Below the pieces are notes generated by a model. The model did not search any database and was not told where the DNA came from. It worked only from the letters and a program-made list of their open reading frames with translations. A stretch of DNA of 64,000 nt from Verrucomicrobia bacterium IMCC26134 (GTDB lineage: Bacteria > Verrucomicrobiota > Verrucomicrobiia > Opitutales > Opitutaceae), in NCBI GenBank assembly GCA_000972765.1, contig CP011265.1, positions 3,655,001 to 3,719,000 on the forward strand. Direction: 5' to 3'. Made by a program: the position numbers and the translations under genes. Shown here one piece after another: positions 9,801 through 24,800 of this stretch (within the stretch, counting starts at the first letter, position 1; each line of letters starts with the position of its first letter).

Positions 9801-12800
9801 GGCGATCTGGACGGTAAGGGCACCAGAGACCTGAATTTCGAAGCCAGTGGGTCTAACGACGATGGAGAGCTTGCCTTCGATGCGGAAGCCAGCGACCCCG
9901 GCGATGTTGAACTGGATGAAGCCGGAGGTCTCGAGGCGAAGGGTCTCGGCCTCGAGCGTAACGCCGGCGATGGTTATATCCTCGCTGTAAGTGTTGAGAT
10001 AGAAGGCGAGACGGAACTCGATGGCGAACAGGTCACCCGTGATGGTGGAGGCACCGCCAGGACCGGCGGAGGTGGCACCGCCACCGACCTGAATCTGGAT
10101 GAAAGCGGCGATGTAAGGCGTGAACGTGCCGGAGGGTATATCCAGCTTGGCACCGATGCGGTAACCGCCGACGGCAGAGCCGATGGTGACGCCGGCGACA
10201 CGGGCGGAGACGGACATTTCAACCTGTTGGTAGAATTCAAAGACGCCGTTTTCCAAACCTGCGACGCGCTTGAAGGAGAAGCTACCGACGAGGGCGACCG
10301 CCTCGCCACTGCCAAGAGTAAAGATGAGGGAACCGCCTGCCTTTAAGAGAATGAGGCCGCCCTCAAGAACGACATCGGACTTGGAAAGACGATTCCCATT
10401 CGAGGGATCGTAGGTGTAGGACGAGATGGTGCGGGAGCTGAGGGAAGTGTTGATCTGGGCGGTGAACTGGGCGGTGAAGGTAAAGCCGACGGGCATTCCA
10501 GAAGGTGTGCCGGCATCGATCTGGAGTTCGGCGGAACCGGCGGCGCCCTGAGCGTCCACAATGAGCGACAGCGTGCCGTAGAGCTTGAAGAGAACGATGT
10601 CGGTGGTGGGGATCTTCAGCTCGGTGAAGACGGCGGCGTAAATCTCCAGGCCGCCGGTGGTGGAGAGCTGGATGAAGAAGGCGCCCTTGAAGGTGAGGGT
10701 ATCGAGGATGTTGGCCTCGACGATGCCAGCGATGGCGAGATACGGGGCGGGCGTGGCGCCAACCTTGTCCTTCATCGCCGTGGTGGGCTCGGGCGCAGTG
10801 TAGTCGGCGTTGATCGGATCGAAGTCGGTGTTTAGCTCCTGCGGCTTGCCGGAGATGGTGATGGTGTTGTAACCAACGATGGAGCGGAGGAAGACGGGGA
10901 CATCAAAGACGACATCGCGACCATAGGTGTTAACCTGAAGCATGAGCTGACCGCCGATGTGGATGCCGGGCAGGTTGAGGGAAGCGCCGAGCATGATCTG
11001 CGCAACGTAGCCGTCTGGACGCTGAATAATGACCGCGCGGGCGCGGGCCTGGAAGATCTTGATGCCACCCGGCGTGAAGTTGATATAGCCATCGATGAAC
11101 ATCTCGGTGGAGTTCGTCGTGAGCTTATAGGAGATAGCACCGCTGACAGAGAATTGCTCCTGCCCGTTGATTGAGAACTTGGCGTAGGCGTAGCCGGCGA
11201 TGAGGAGCGTCTTGGCCGCTAGGACGAAGGTCTGCTCTTCGCCTCGAACACGGAACTTCATCGAGCTGCCGGCGGTGCTACTGAGGTCACTGACGTCGGC
11301 GAGCTCGATGAAATATTGGCGCTTGTTAACGATATCGTTTACACGCCACATCGTGCCTTGGATGACAGTGCTGATCGCCATGGTGGCACCGAGGGTATTG
11401 GCATCGGCGAAGAAGCCGGCGATCGAGGACGCCATGGTGCCGGCGTTGAGGTTGTCTATATCGGCCTGAGCGGCGTCGTAGAGGAGGATGTTGCCGGATC
11501 CATCCTTGAAGGCGTTGCCGGGGCTGCCGATGAGCTTGATGGTCTCGGTCTTATCAACCTTAGTAGTGTTGATCTGGAGGGTGCCGGCGAGGCCGATGTC
11601 GATGCCGATGTTCTTGAGGAAATCGAGATTGATCTGGAGCTTGATGACACCCCACAGGCGGGGGAGCTTGAGGCCGAAAACCTGATCCGCGAGCAGGGAG
11701 GACGGCACGCCCATCTCGGTGAGCAACTCGCGAACGGAGAGCGCCTCAGGGCTGGTGTCGGTGATCGAGGCGATGGGGTTCGCTGGGTCGAAGGGAGGGA
11801 AGGTGGGAGTCTCGAGGATGAAGCGGCCCGTGACTGCACCCAAGGTGCCGAGGTAAATGACCGAGAACGAGCCGTCGAAATCGAGCTGGAAGCGGGCGCC
11901 GGTGGTGATGTCGCCGGTGGCCTCGAAGAGCACGTTGCCGCGGATGGAGAGGATGGGCTCGTCGGTGAAGCCGCCGCTGTTCAGGGTGAGGCCGCCACTG
12001 AGGGAGATGTAGAAGGACGTGGCGGGCTTGCGGGCGGTGAAGCTGGAGGAGTAGGCGGCGGAGGTGTTGCCGTCGGTGTCGGCGAAGGCGCCCTCGGGCA
12101 TCGAAATGGTAATGAGCAGGGTCTCGTCGAGGCGATTGAGGGAGAAGGTGCCGGAGAGGGTGAAGCGATAGACGTTGGTGGCGCCGGCAACCGGATCGAA
12201 GTCGGTAATGGAGAAACCGGGGAGAGCCGTGCCATTGGACACGAGCTGGAACTTCGCGGTGTCGGTGATGGTGCCGGTAATGTCGATCTCGGTGCCGGCG
12301 GTGACGAAGCCGGTGTCCGGGTCCTGGGTGTAGCTGCGCAGCTTGAAGGTGTTGGCGGTGACGCCGAAGACTTGATAGCTGGCACCGCTCACGAGACCGC
12401 CGGGGGCGTCGGTGGCGCTGTTGACAGCGAAGAATGTTACGATGGCCCCCTCGGCGAGGCCGTGGGCATTCAGGGTGAAGGTGTTGGAGGAGGCGCTGAT
12501 GGCGTTGCCGAAGAGGGCGAGGCGCTTCTGGATGGATACGGTGAGCGAGAGGTCGCCGGGCGTAAGCGTGGCGGCGTCAATCGTGCCGCCGGAAAGGGCG
12601 GGATTGAGCGTCAGATCGATCGTGGTGATGGCGACCGGGGGACCGGTGGCAGGCGGCGTGATGTAGAAACCACCGGCGTTATCGAGGGTGACGACGGTGT
12701 TGTTGGGGATGCTAGGCGCGGTCACGGTCGGACGGACAAGGGTGAAGAAGTAGCTCTGCTCAACGTTGAGCGTCGCAAGGTCGTCTTGGAACGAGCCGGC

Positions 12801-15800
12801 GAGGATGGTCACGGTGACGGCACCGGCCACCGGAGTGCCGGTGAACGAATAGCGGTAGGTGTTGGTGTCGAGCTGCTCGGGGGTCTGGAACGGAGTGGCC
12901 AGCACCGCGATGGAGCCATCGGCGAAGGTGAGGGTGAACTCGGGCGCTTCGTCGAGGATGGAGGCGGGGTCGAGGGTGGAGCCGAGGCCGGGGGCGAAGG
13001 TGATGTCGAGGAACTGCTCGGCGGGCGTATCGTAGGTGGCGATGCCAAACGAGGCACCGGCCTTGATGGTGGCAAAGACAGCGGTAGAGCCCTGGACGGT
13101 GAAGCCCAAGGTGGTCGCGACGTTGGCCGCACCGGTGGAATCGGTGAAGCGGTTGCTGGCGAAGGTGAGCGTGACCGCGCCCGGTGTGAAGGCACCGGTA
13201 ATGGCGTAGCGATAAGTCAACGATGTGCCCTGACGCACGCCTGCCGCCGCGATGGTGGCTGTGCCCATGCCTGGCCCACCGAGTATCGGAATCGGGGCGC
13301 TGCCGAGATTGAGGGTGGCTCCGGCGGTTAACGAAGGCGCGAAGGTGACGTCGAGATAACCTCGAGTCGTGAGATCTAGGATGCCTATAGCTCCGCCATT
13401 GGCAGGAGTGGCGAGGGTGACGGTGGCACCCTGAATGACGAAGGTCTGGGTCGTGGCGGTGTTGCCCTCGACGGTCGAGCTGGCGTTGCCGGTGCCCTTT
13501 TGTTTCCAAGCGTCGGCGGCGAAGGTCGCGGTGACCGTGCCAGTAGCCCAGGCGAAGCCGGCGGTGGTGATCTCGTAACGGAAGCGCTGGATGCCACGTG
13601 TCTCGAGTTGGGAGAGCAGCTCGGCCTGGGTGCCATAGGAAAGGACGGTCATGATCGAGGCACCGGTGTCGGGGTCGGACGACACCTCGACGGGCTTGGG
13701 CGTGGAATTGAGTGTCAGGTTAACGGTGGTTCCGTCGGCACGGGTAAGGACGGCGGTGAACTCCTGGTCGGAGTCGAGAATGGACGAGTAGTCGAGGGTG
13801 CGGAGCTGGCCGGCGGTGTAGGTGACGTCGATGTAGTATTTGCCGTTGGACTGGATGAGATTCAACAGGCCGACGTCGGAGCGGTCGGAAGACGGATAAG
13901 TGACATTGACGGTGGTGGGACCGGCGGTGGCGGCGGCCAGATTGGCGACGGGAATCTCGACCTCGACACCGGAGGCGTCGCGGAAGCCCATCTTGAGCTT
14001 GCCGTCGATGGTGAGGAGACGGACTTGATCAGGAATGTCGGCAAGGAAGAGGACGGTGGCGGCGCCGGTGGAGATGGCGGAGAGATCGGCGTAAAGTTTG
14101 CCGGAGATGGAGATCAAGCCGTTGACGAAGTTAAGCTGACCGCCGATGAGAATCTTGCCGTCGGTGCTAATGACGATGGAGACGACGGCGTTGAAGACGT
14201 ATTGCGACGTTAACTGGGAGTATATCTTGGCGGAACCCTTGATTATAAAGGGCTGGGTGAAGGCCGCACCAAAACCGCCCATAGCCGGATTGGCTTGGAT
14301 GGCGAGCCATTGGTTGAAGACCTGTTGTTTGACGGTATTAAGCCAATCAGCGGCATTGGGCACCTCGGTGATGGCGAACTCGGGTTTGCGCAGCTCTTCC
14401 GGCTCATTGATGGAGGGCAGAGTCTTGAAGAACTCGATCGTGGCGGAGAAGTCCGTCGCCATCAGAGCGAGGGGAGTGCCGAGGGGAACGGGGATGGGGG
14501 CAGTGATGGAGACACCGAGCGGCCCGAGTTCGGAGAGGGCGAAGCGGATGGTGGCGGTGCCAGTGCCCACGTTGATGCCGCCTTCGACGCCGAGGAAGAA
14601 GACGCGGTCCACGACGGGGCCGGAGTAGCCGGCGGGAGCGACCTCGGGGGTGTCGGTGGTGCCGGGCTTTACGCGGATCTGAAGGATGCCGCCGATGAGA
14701 GTGCCGGTGATGCCCGCGCCAGTGACGCCGACGCCGAGGCCGTCGATGGCGGTAATGGGGAACTTGCCCTCAAGGAGGAGCTTGGGGCTGATGCGGATGC
14801 CATCGACCGAGCCGGTGAACTGGAGGCCACCATAGTTAACGTCGATGGAGGCGGAGAGGATGATATCGAAGTCGCCGGGCGCGTTCTGGATATCGGCCCA
14901 CTCCAAACCGATGGAGTAGATCTTGATCGGCATCCACGAGGGCCACTTGAAGGCGGCGCCGTCGGCACCGCCGACGCGCAGGGTGACGCCGAAGTTCTGG
15001 GGCTTGGTGGGGTCGGGGTTACCGGTCTTGAACTTGCCCGAGAGGGTGATCCAGAAGTTACGGGCTTCGCCGCCGAGGGTCATGGAGCCGATGGTGACGT
15101 CGGCCGAGACAGAGCCGAAAATGGCGACAGGGGCGGTGTCGTCGGTGTAGGCGATGGGGTCGGTGGAGGAATTGTTATCGTGATCGTAGAAGGCGCGGTT
15201 GGCGGCAGCGCGGGTGTCGATCGTGAAGTTGGTGGCCTTGAGGGTGAGGAGGCCGCCGAGGGTGACGGAGAGGGTATCGCCACGGAAGATGATGCCATCC
15301 ACCACACCGTTGGTGAAGGAGAGGTCCACGCGGAGGGCGGCACCGCCGGGGACGCTGGTGGTGGCGCGGGCGGTGAAGACGGTTGAGCCGGGGAGGACGG
15401 TGGCGCCTCCGGTGGCGATGAAGATGGTGCCGGAGAAGGAGGGCGCGGAGCCGTCGTAGTTGTAGGAGAAGTTGGTGACGCCGACGCGGACATCGTCGAG
15501 CTTCAGGACAGAGCCGAAGTTGATGCCGCCGTTCTGGGAGTAGATGATCTGAGCTTCGCCGAGAGTGAAGCCGTTGCTGCGGACGACGAGGCCGGGGATG
15601 GTGGTGGCGCCCTCGGTGTAGGGATTTAACTGGCCTTCGAGCTGCACGCCGGTGATGGCGAGAATCTTGATGGAGGCCTGGTTGAGGCGGAGGATTTCCT
15701 GGTTGGCGGCGCCGGCGGGGTCGTAGGCGATTCGGATGCCGGAGGCGTCGATGCGGAGGACGTTGGGGACGGTGACGTTGAGGGTGCCGACATCGACGGT

Positions 15801-18800
15801 GAACTTGCCGGTGGGCGAGAGGCTGAAGTTGCCGGGCAGGCCGATGGCGAGATCGAAGGTGACGCGGAGGCCGCCGAGGGTGGCGGAGACGGCACCACCG
15901 AAGCGGAGGGAGGCGACATCGGCGCCAAAGGCGATGGTGAGGATGATCTTGCCGTCCTTGAAGCCGAAGTCGGCAATGCCGATGGAGGGCGCGGTGAGGG
16001 AGAGGGGCCCGAGGTTAAGGGTGGTGGTGCTGTTGGCCTTGGCGGTGGAAGCGGCGCTGAGGACGAGGGTATCGCTGGATGCGAGGTTGTTGGCGGCGGC
16101 GATTCCGTTGGCGGCGCTGGTGGAGAAGGAGCCGGCGGCGTAGGTGATGACGACATCGCCGTCGCCGAAGAGCGCGATGGTGTTGGCGGTGTTTTTATCC
16201 ACCAAGTAGTAGCGGTAGGTGGTGCCGTAGAGGAGGACGGGAGCGGTGGCGGAGACTTGGGCGTCGAGGACGCCGGCACCGGAGATCGTGATCTCGCCGC
16301 CGTTGATGGTGGCGGGGTTGATGGCGGCGCCGTTGCGGGTGAAGAAGGTGACGTCGATGTAGCCCTGTTTGTTGAGGGCGAGGGGGTTGATGGCGACGCC
16401 GGTGACGAGGCTGGCGAGCTTGGCGGCGGGGGGCGCGCCGAGCTGGCCGGTGGGGCTGACGGAGCCGCCGGAGAGGGCGATGGACCCGGAAGCGGGGTTG
16501 GGATCGAAGGCGATGAATTTCTGGACGAACTTGAGGTTCTGGTTGGGAAGAGTGGCAGTGTCAGCCCAGGTGTTTTCCTGGAAGACGATCATGTATTCGG
16601 CGTCCATGCTGAAGGAGCCGGTGAAGGTGTAGCGGAAGGTATTGGTTTCGCCGATGCGGGTGGCGGCGCCGGAAAGACCGATGGCCGCAGTGACGTCAAC
16701 GCCGGCGCGGAAGATGCGGAATTCAAGGCCGGTGCCAGCACCGCCGTCGGTGATCGAGGTGGTGTTGAGACCGACGCCGTTATCGTCGTTGAAGATAACG
16801 TCGATGTAGCCTCGCTGGTTGAGCTTGGCGCGGTCGGTGACGCCGTTGGCGAAGGGATTGCCGAGCTCGGCGGTGAGGGGACGCTTGGAGAGGTTGTTGA
16901 TGGCGTTGACGAGAGTGCCGAGATCTTCACCGAGCACGGTGGCGCTCAAGATGCGGAACTCTTGCATACGGAAGCCTTCGAGCTTGCTGATGCGGAAGGC
17001 GGCGCGACCGGAGATTCCGAAGCCGTCGTCATTAATATCGCCAATCTCCAAGGAGGCGACCGGGATGATAATGTTGAGGTCGCCGCTCGGGAGGGGCTGG
17101 ACCTGAATGGTGCCGGAAAGGGAGAAGGTGCCGGGATAGCCGATGGTGAGACTGCCGGAGAAGAGCGGTGCGCCGCCGAGGCTACGGCCGAGCAGATGGG
17201 TGGTGGTGACACCGCTTGCGAAGGAGCTGGACTCGGTGAAGCCCTTGGGCGCGCCGGTTTTGTCAAATTGCAGGCGGAGTTTCTGGGTGGCGGAGACCGC
17301 CATCGTGACATCAACAGAGTCAGTGAGACCCGCATTATCCAAGATCTTGTTGTAGGCGAAGCCAAAGCGCGGGGACGAGGAGTCCACCACAGTGGTGAGA
17401 CCGTCGAGGCCGGAGAAGCTCACATTGCCGAATCCGGCAAGGGCGAATTGGCCGGGGGCGTTGGTTCTGAGCAGGAGGGCGAAATCGACATCGGAGAGGA
17501 GCAGGCCGATAGCGGAGGAGTTAACAGTGTTATCGGAATTGCGATAAGGACCAGCACCGAGGAACACGGTGCCGTCGAGGATACCAACGGAGAGGTAACC
17601 GGCGGTGCGGGTAACGACGATGTTGCCGTAAATCTCGAACAGGTTGGCGACATTGATCTTGATATCGGTCGCGGCGAATTGGAGGTAGGTGACGCCGCCG
17701 ATGGCAACCTCGGTTCCGGAGAAGTTCAGAGCGATGGTCTCGCCGTCGAGGACGAAGGTTTGGGAGACGGCGACCGTGCTCTCGTTGAGACGCAGGGTCA
17801 TGACGGCATCGATCGCGATGCCATCCACGCCGACCAGCTGCACCCGACCGGTGATATAGCCGCTCTTAATATTTCCGTTCTTGTAGAATACGGCCTGGCC
17901 ATCCGTCAGCTCGAGACCGATGCGATTACCACTGGTGTTATCGCCAACAAAGATGCGGACATTGTTACCAATGATTATCTGGATGCTATTCCCATTCTGG
18001 GACGCGGTGGTAAAGGAGAAGTCGCCTTCCAGCTCGACCCCAGGGAAGGAGATGCTGAGATCATTGATCGCGATGCGCTTGTAATTGCCGGCTTCCAGCG
18101 TGACGGCTCCAAAGACACCGGACACGGAGACGGCACGGCCGGTGTTGTTGATCTCGAGTTTAAGGTCGCCCGTGAAGACGGTGCTGATGTTCGCGTTGAA
18201 GGAGAGGAAGCCGGCGATGCCGAGGTTGGATATAACCAGCAGACCGCGGGCGTTGGTGATGCTGAACGGCGTGTTGCCGGTCTCGGCACCGGAGAAAGAG
18301 AGGGAGACGTTGGCGGCGGAGAGGATGGTAACCGTCTGACCTCCCGCGGTGCGGGATTGTTCGAAGCCGAAGTCGCCGCGGAGGTTCAGGCCGAAGAGGG
18401 TGAGGTCGAGCGGGGTGGCGAAGACCTGGATGAAGGGACCGGCGCGGACGTTCAGGACGTAGCTGGTCGTGCCGATGGCGAAAGTCTCGCTGGTGGCGAC
18501 GGTGCGGTTGCTAAACGTAACGGTAAAAGTGGAGGGGTTAAGGGTGATGCCCGGTATTCCGGTGATCGACGCTGTCGCGGTGAGCTTGGCGGCGATGCCG
18601 GTGGAGGTGACGAGCAAGGCGCCAGAGCCATTCGTGACATTAACGTAATTACGTGTGCCGTCGCCAAATGAAGTGGAGAAGTTGTTAACCGCGACCTTGA
18701 TGACAGAACCTCCGCCCAAAGTAGTGCCCTTGGAGAAGGAGAAGTCGCCGGCAACGCGCACAAGGCCGGCGATATCCACCTGCATGCCAGTAGCTGAGAA

Positions 18801-21800
18801 GGCGATAAACGGAGCCAAGCGTGTGCCGAGCGAGGCATTAAGCGTGGCACTCACTCCATCCATCGTAAGCGTGCGTGGCGTGACGGCGTAGTTTACCCCG
18901 GTGGTGTTGTAGAGCACGCGCAAGGACTGGGCGGACGCATTGGCAAAGCCGCCTCCCGAGAGGCTAAACCCACCAGCAGCGTCGAGGGCGATGGTGCGGT
19001 CCGAACGGACCAGAAGCGCCAAGGTGCCGGCGGTGAGGGCGAGGCGGAAGTCCCCAAGGGTGAGAGAGGTGTTTACGTCCGTCGCGACGACAATGAACTC
19101 GTCGCCGATCTTCTTGAACTTGAAGTTGCCACTGAAGGTGACGAAGTCGCCAAGAGAGAAATTGAGTGAACCTATCAGGCCGAAGAAATTGCTTAGGCCG
19201 GGCAGACTGAAATCAAGATTCAGATTCAAGTCAGGCAGGCCGTAATTGATCGTCGGGAACGAGATGGCCGGCAGGCTGATTGAAGGCAGTGTGATGCTCG
19301 GGAGGTTAAAGTCCGGCAGGAAAGCGGCGAAGTCTGGCAGCGAGAGACTGGGGAGCGAGAAGTTGGGCAGGTTGATCGCAGGCAGCGAGAACGCCGCGAG
19401 GTCGAAACTGGGGAGGGTGATGCCCGGCAGGGTAATGGTCGGCAGCGTAAAGCTGGGCAGACCAAAAGCAGGCAGGCCGGGTAGATTGAGATCAATGTAG
19501 GGGAACAGGCCGAAGTTAACGCTGATACTCGGTATGTTCAGGGTGAACGGGACCGTGAAGAGGTTAAAGGTCAGGGTGAAATTGAGAGGAACAAAGGCCA
19601 GATTCCCCACAAGCGGAGTGATGCCATCCGCCTCGGTAAGTGCGATGCCGCCAATCTTAAGAGACCCGGCGGCAGCCGTTTTGCCGCCGATGGATGCAAT
19701 AATAAACGCGCCCGTGATGCCAGTCAGGCTGAGTTTGGCTCCTCCGGGTGCGCTACCCACGGTAATGGAGGTGCTGCTGTCGATGACCGAGATTAAGAAA
19801 GCATCCGTCGTGAGGCCGAGGGCGGTGATCGATATCTTCGTGATACCAAAACGGCCCGCGATCTGGAAGGAGACAGGGCCCACCGTGATGGTAACGGCCA
19901 GATCGGCCGAGACGGCGAAGAAGTTACGATGCTGCTCGGCGGTGTAGTCGAAATAATAGGCGCCAATCGTCGCCTTTAAGCCGGTATTGGTGGTGTTGAA
20001 ACCGATCACCGCATTGGAGGCGGAAAGGTCGATGGCGGGAAGGGCCGAGCCATCCGCCTGGGTGATTGCCACGGCTCCAATACGAAGGAATCCCGCGACA
20101 CCGCCAGAAACGATCAGGAAGGCACCGCGGATACCCGCGGCGGTGACTCGAACCCCCGAGGTGGACGTGCCGGCAAGGATGCTGGTGGCGGCGTCCTGAA
20201 TAGTCACCTGAATGACCGTGGTCGGAATGTTATTCAGGCGCGTCGTCGTGCGTTCGATGGTGAAACCACCGACCAGATCAATGCCACCAATAGGCGTGGT
20301 GAGACCAAAGGTCAGGTAGCCGCCGATGGCGAAGAATTGCTGCTGCGAAGCCGTGGTGAATGCCAGGGTGCGGCCCTGGGCGGAGGCGGTAATGGCGCGG
20401 CCAGTGGTGTTGAACTGGATAAATCCGGTGGTGACGGAGACGGTTACGCCCGTAACCCCTGTGATGCCGATGGCTCCAATCGTGAAGTCGCCGGCAGCCC
20501 CGGCGGCATCGAGAACCAAGATGCCGGAGACGCCGGTAACGGAAAGAGTGACCGGATCAGCAGCGAGACTCGTGGACGCATTCGTTGCGGTAACAATGAT
20601 AAGCGGGGTGGCGATACCGTTAACCGTCAGAACGGAGCGCTGGAAGGAGAAGAACCCGGTCAGGTTGGCCGAAATCGAACCGGCAATAATTCCAAGCGTG
20701 AGGTTACCCGAGATGGAAATGAAGTCGCGGCGGTCGACGCCGGTGAAGGCGAAGGTGGTGCCGGCGAAGGTGGCGGAGGCGTCGGCGCCGGTGGTGTTGA
20801 CGTCGAGGAGGATGCCCGAGCCGGCGACGGTGACGCCGGTGACACCGGTGAGGGCGAGCGTGCCGATGGCGAGGCGGCCGGCGAGGCCGGCGGCGGTGAG
20901 GATGAAGGCGCCGTTGATGCCGGTGGCGGCGAGGGTGACGGAGCCGGCGGTGAGGCTGGTGGCGCCGTTGGAGACGCCGAGCTTGATGACCGGGGTGCCA
21001 TTGACGCCGTTGAGGCGGGTGACGGTGCGCTCGAAGCTGAAGGTGCCGGAGAGAGCGGCGGCGAAGCTGGAGACCGTGAAACCGAGGGTGGCGGTGCCGG
21101 TGACGGCGAAGAAGTCGAAGCGGTTGGCGGCGGTGTAGTCGAAGGAACCGGAGGCCAGGGTGGCGGCAAGGCCGGCACCGGTGGTGTTGAATTCGAGGGT
21201 GACCGCGGAAAGAGCGAGGGTGAGGCCGGAGACGCCGGTGAGGGATGCGGAACCGACGGTGACACGACCTGCGAGGCCGGTATTGCGGACAACAATTCCG
21301 CCGGTGATACCACTGAAGGTCAGGGCAACACCGGTGCCGGGCGGACCGGTGGAGAGCACGGTGCGGGCATTGATGGCCTCAAGGATAAGAACCGACGGTG
21401 AGACGCTGCCGATCGGAGCGGTGATCTTGGTAAAGGCGAAGGTGCCATCGAGGGAGGCATTGACGGAGGAAGTGGCGATCGCGATCTCGAGCGTGGTGCG
21501 AACGGACAGGAAGTTAAACTGAGTCGCCGCGGTGAAGGCGATAACGCCGCCCGGGAGCGTGACGTTCACAGCCGCGCCTGTGGTGTTAACAGCGATGGAG
21601 GTATCGGTCGCAACCAGAGTAAGCCCCGTTACTCCGGTCAGGGCTACCCGACCCACGGTCAACACAGCGGCAACACCCGTGGCGCCGGTGTAAAGGGCAC
21701 CGTTGATGTCACGCAGGGCGAGGGAGACGCCGCCGGCGACGAGATTGGCGCTAGCGTCGGAGACGGAAAGGAGAAGGGTGGAGGTGGCGACGCCGTTGAC

Positions 21801-24800
21801 GGTGACGGTGCGAGTCTCGATGCCGACCCGACCGGACACGTTGAGCGAATTGCCGCCGGCAGAGAAGCCGATCGTCATAAGGCCTGAAACCGAGAAGAAG
21901 TTGAGCTGGTCGGGTGTCGTGTAGGCGAAAGCAACACCGTTGACGGAGGCAGACGCGGCGGCACCCGTGGTGTTGAAGCCAAGGGCAACGGATGTCGCCG
22001 AAAGCGTGATGCCAGGGATATCAACCAGCGGATCTGCGAGACTCGCGTTCACTGCACCGTAGAGCCGGATCGAACCAACCGTGAGTGTGCCAGCGGCCCC
22101 GGAGGAGGTGATCAAGAATGCACCGTTAATATCTGATGCGCGTAGATTTGGTCCGGTCGCGCCGAGGTTGATGTCGAGGGCACCGTTGGTGATGCCGAGG
22201 GTAATGACACTGGTGTCGATGCCGTTGACCGGGATGGTGCTGAGCTGGATGGTGGCGGTGCCGGAGAGGGTCGATACGATGCCACCGAAGCTGATGCCGA
22301 AGGAAACGGTGGTGCGGACGCGCTTGAAATCATGCAACGCGGCAGCGGTGTAATCGAGGGTGAGCGTCTCGGTGGCGGCGGCTCCGGTGAGGGTGGTGAA
22401 GTTGGCGTTGTCGGCGGTCTTCGCGACGGTGAAGCGGGTGTCGGACGGCGTGGAGGTGACGGTGTAGGTGCCGTTCATCGCACCTGCGTTGGTTACGACG
22501 ATGGAGGAGCCGACGGTGAGCGCGTGCGCGGCGGTGCTGGTGAAGGTGGCGACATTGCCGGTGATGCTGTAACCGGTGAGGGCGGTGGGGCTGGCGGTGA
22601 GCGAACCGGAGAGGCTGTGGCCGGTGGTATTGAACTCGATGAGGCTGTTGGTCGAGCCGAGGCTAATGCCCGGAACACCCGTGAGCAGGAGACCGCCGAC
22701 GCGAAGTTGGCCGACCTGCCCGGAGTCGCCGGTGAGGAGGAAGCCGCTGATGCCGGTGACGGAGAGGGTGACGGAGCCGGCCTTAATCTCAATCGATCCA
22801 TTGGAAACGGTGGCGCGACGGAAGGTGAGGCCGCCGAAGGTCTCGGTGGCGGTGGAGTAGCTGAAGTCGCCGGTAAGGACGAGGGCATCGGAGATGCCGA
22901 TGCGGAGGCCGGAGACGGTGACGGAGGTGCCGTTGGTATCGAGCGAAAGGGTGAGGGTGCGGTTACCGATGGTCAGGGACTGGCCGACGTGGAGAGCGGC
23001 GGCGGTATTGGCGGCGATGAGGACTCGACCGGAAACGCCAGCGCTTCCGCCCACGGAGACGGCAGCGTCGGCTTGAGCTTGGAGCGAGTAAACCACGCCG
23101 GAGGTGGTGCTGGTGGCGGCGAGGATGAATTCGCCGTTGGAGAGGATGGCGCCGTCGCTGGCGATGGAGCCGGTGACTCCGACGGCGGCGATAACGAGGC
23201 GGGGTGCGGTGCCGTTCGGGTCGTAAGAAAGGGCGATACCGGTGGCGCCGAGGGTGACGAAGCTGGCTATTATAACCTCTGTGGTGCCGAGTTGCAGATC
23301 AAAAAGACCTGTTCCTAGATTGTAGCCACCCGAGATTGAATTCGCCGTAACGGTCAACGCGGTGCCCAAACTAAGACTTACGGACGAAGAGCTGACATTG
23401 ACAAGACCGGTAAGGGTTCCCCCGACGGTGTAGTTTATGTTGGTGAGGCTGACGGCAGGCGAGGTGACGACGAGAATACCTCCAAGGTTTAGGTCAGACA
23501 TCGTGCCGGTGGCGGAGTCGATGGAGAAGCCGTTCTTGCGGATGTGGAGGCCGCTAATGGTGGCGTTGGCACTGAGCGGGATGAGGGAGACGGAAAGGCT
23601 GGCGATGTTGATGAGCTCCTGGGTCGCGGCGGCCTCGGGGTTATAAATGAAGGTCGCGGTGTTGAGCGTAGCGGTGAGGAAGCCGGGGATGGAGAGTGAG
23701 GCCTGGTCTATAACCAGACCGAATGACTTGGTCGCGAGGTTGTAGGAACCAGTGAGAGCAAACTGATCGGAGTCTGCGCTGTCGGAGAGCGAGGCGGTGA
23801 GCACTGAGCCAAAGGCGAGCGTGCCGCCGGCGGCGGTGAGTCCGATGGTGCCGGTGAGGCTAGGAACTGCGCCGTTGGTGTAGTTAAAGCCGGTGAGAGT
23901 GGCGGTGACGCCGGTGGCGGTGAGGATGCCGGCGATGTTGATCGAGGGGATGGCGAGGCTTGCGGAACCGATGGAGAAGCCGGTGCGGCGGATAGCGATG
24001 TTGGTGGCGCTCAACTGGGCGTCGCCGAGCACGAGGAGGGTGAGAGAGGCGCTGGCGATGGTCGCGAGGACATCCGGCGCGTTGGGGTTAATGACGACGT
24101 TGGCGGCGTTGAAGCGGATGGCGTTGGCGATGGTGAGTTCGAGACCGCCGATGGTGAGGGTGAGGCCGCCGAGCGCGGAGGGAGAGCCGAGGGCGAAGGC
24201 GGCGGTGATATTGAATGCCGTCGTGGTAATGATCGACGACCCGGGGAAGAGACTGAGACTGCCGATGCGAAGGGTGACAGAGCCGCTGATCTGGGCGCTG
24301 ACGGCGAGGGAGCGGTCGAGGCGGAAGTTGGAGATTTCAAGCTGGAGACCAGAGAAGCTCAGGAAGTCGCCGAAGGTGACGGGGCCGAGAACATTGAGGG
24401 TAAGCGAAGAGATGGAGAAGCCGGTGCGGCGGAGCTCGAAGTTGGAGATGGTGCCCGTGAGACCGTTGAAGAGCGGCGAAGTGACGATGACGGACGGCAG
24501 CGAAGCCATGATGTCCATGCCGGGCGTGATCGTGAAGGGCGCGAAGTCGAGGCGGAAGGCTTCACCAATGCCGAGGCGGAGACCGGAGACGCTAATCTTC
24601 AGGCTGGCTGAAGCAGAGAAGTCGTAGAAGGCGGTGAGCGAACTGACCGTGGTGGTCAGGAAGCTGAACGACGGGAAGAGGCGGGCACCCTGAAGATCAA
24701 GAGTGAGAGTTCCGAGGACAACCGGGGTGGCGCCGTAGGTGTAGCTGAAGTTGTTCAGCGCGAGCGACAGGCCGGAGAAGGCGAAGATCGAGCCGAAGGT

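Noticed and set aside
11316-13331. 671-codon open frame on the plus strand inside the giant gene
   Set aside because: The translation is low-complexity Gly/Glu/Asp/Ala/Val, as expected from the antisense of GC-rich codons. The minus-strand frame has clear domains and continues on both sides.
16257-18671. 804-codon open frame on the plus strand inside the giant gene
   Set aside because: Same antisense artefact; no domain, and it ends where the composition changes.
19190-19515. Leu/Pro-rich stretch read as a membrane segment
   Set aside because: Proline at nearly every sixth position and interspersed polar residues do not fit a transmembrane helix.
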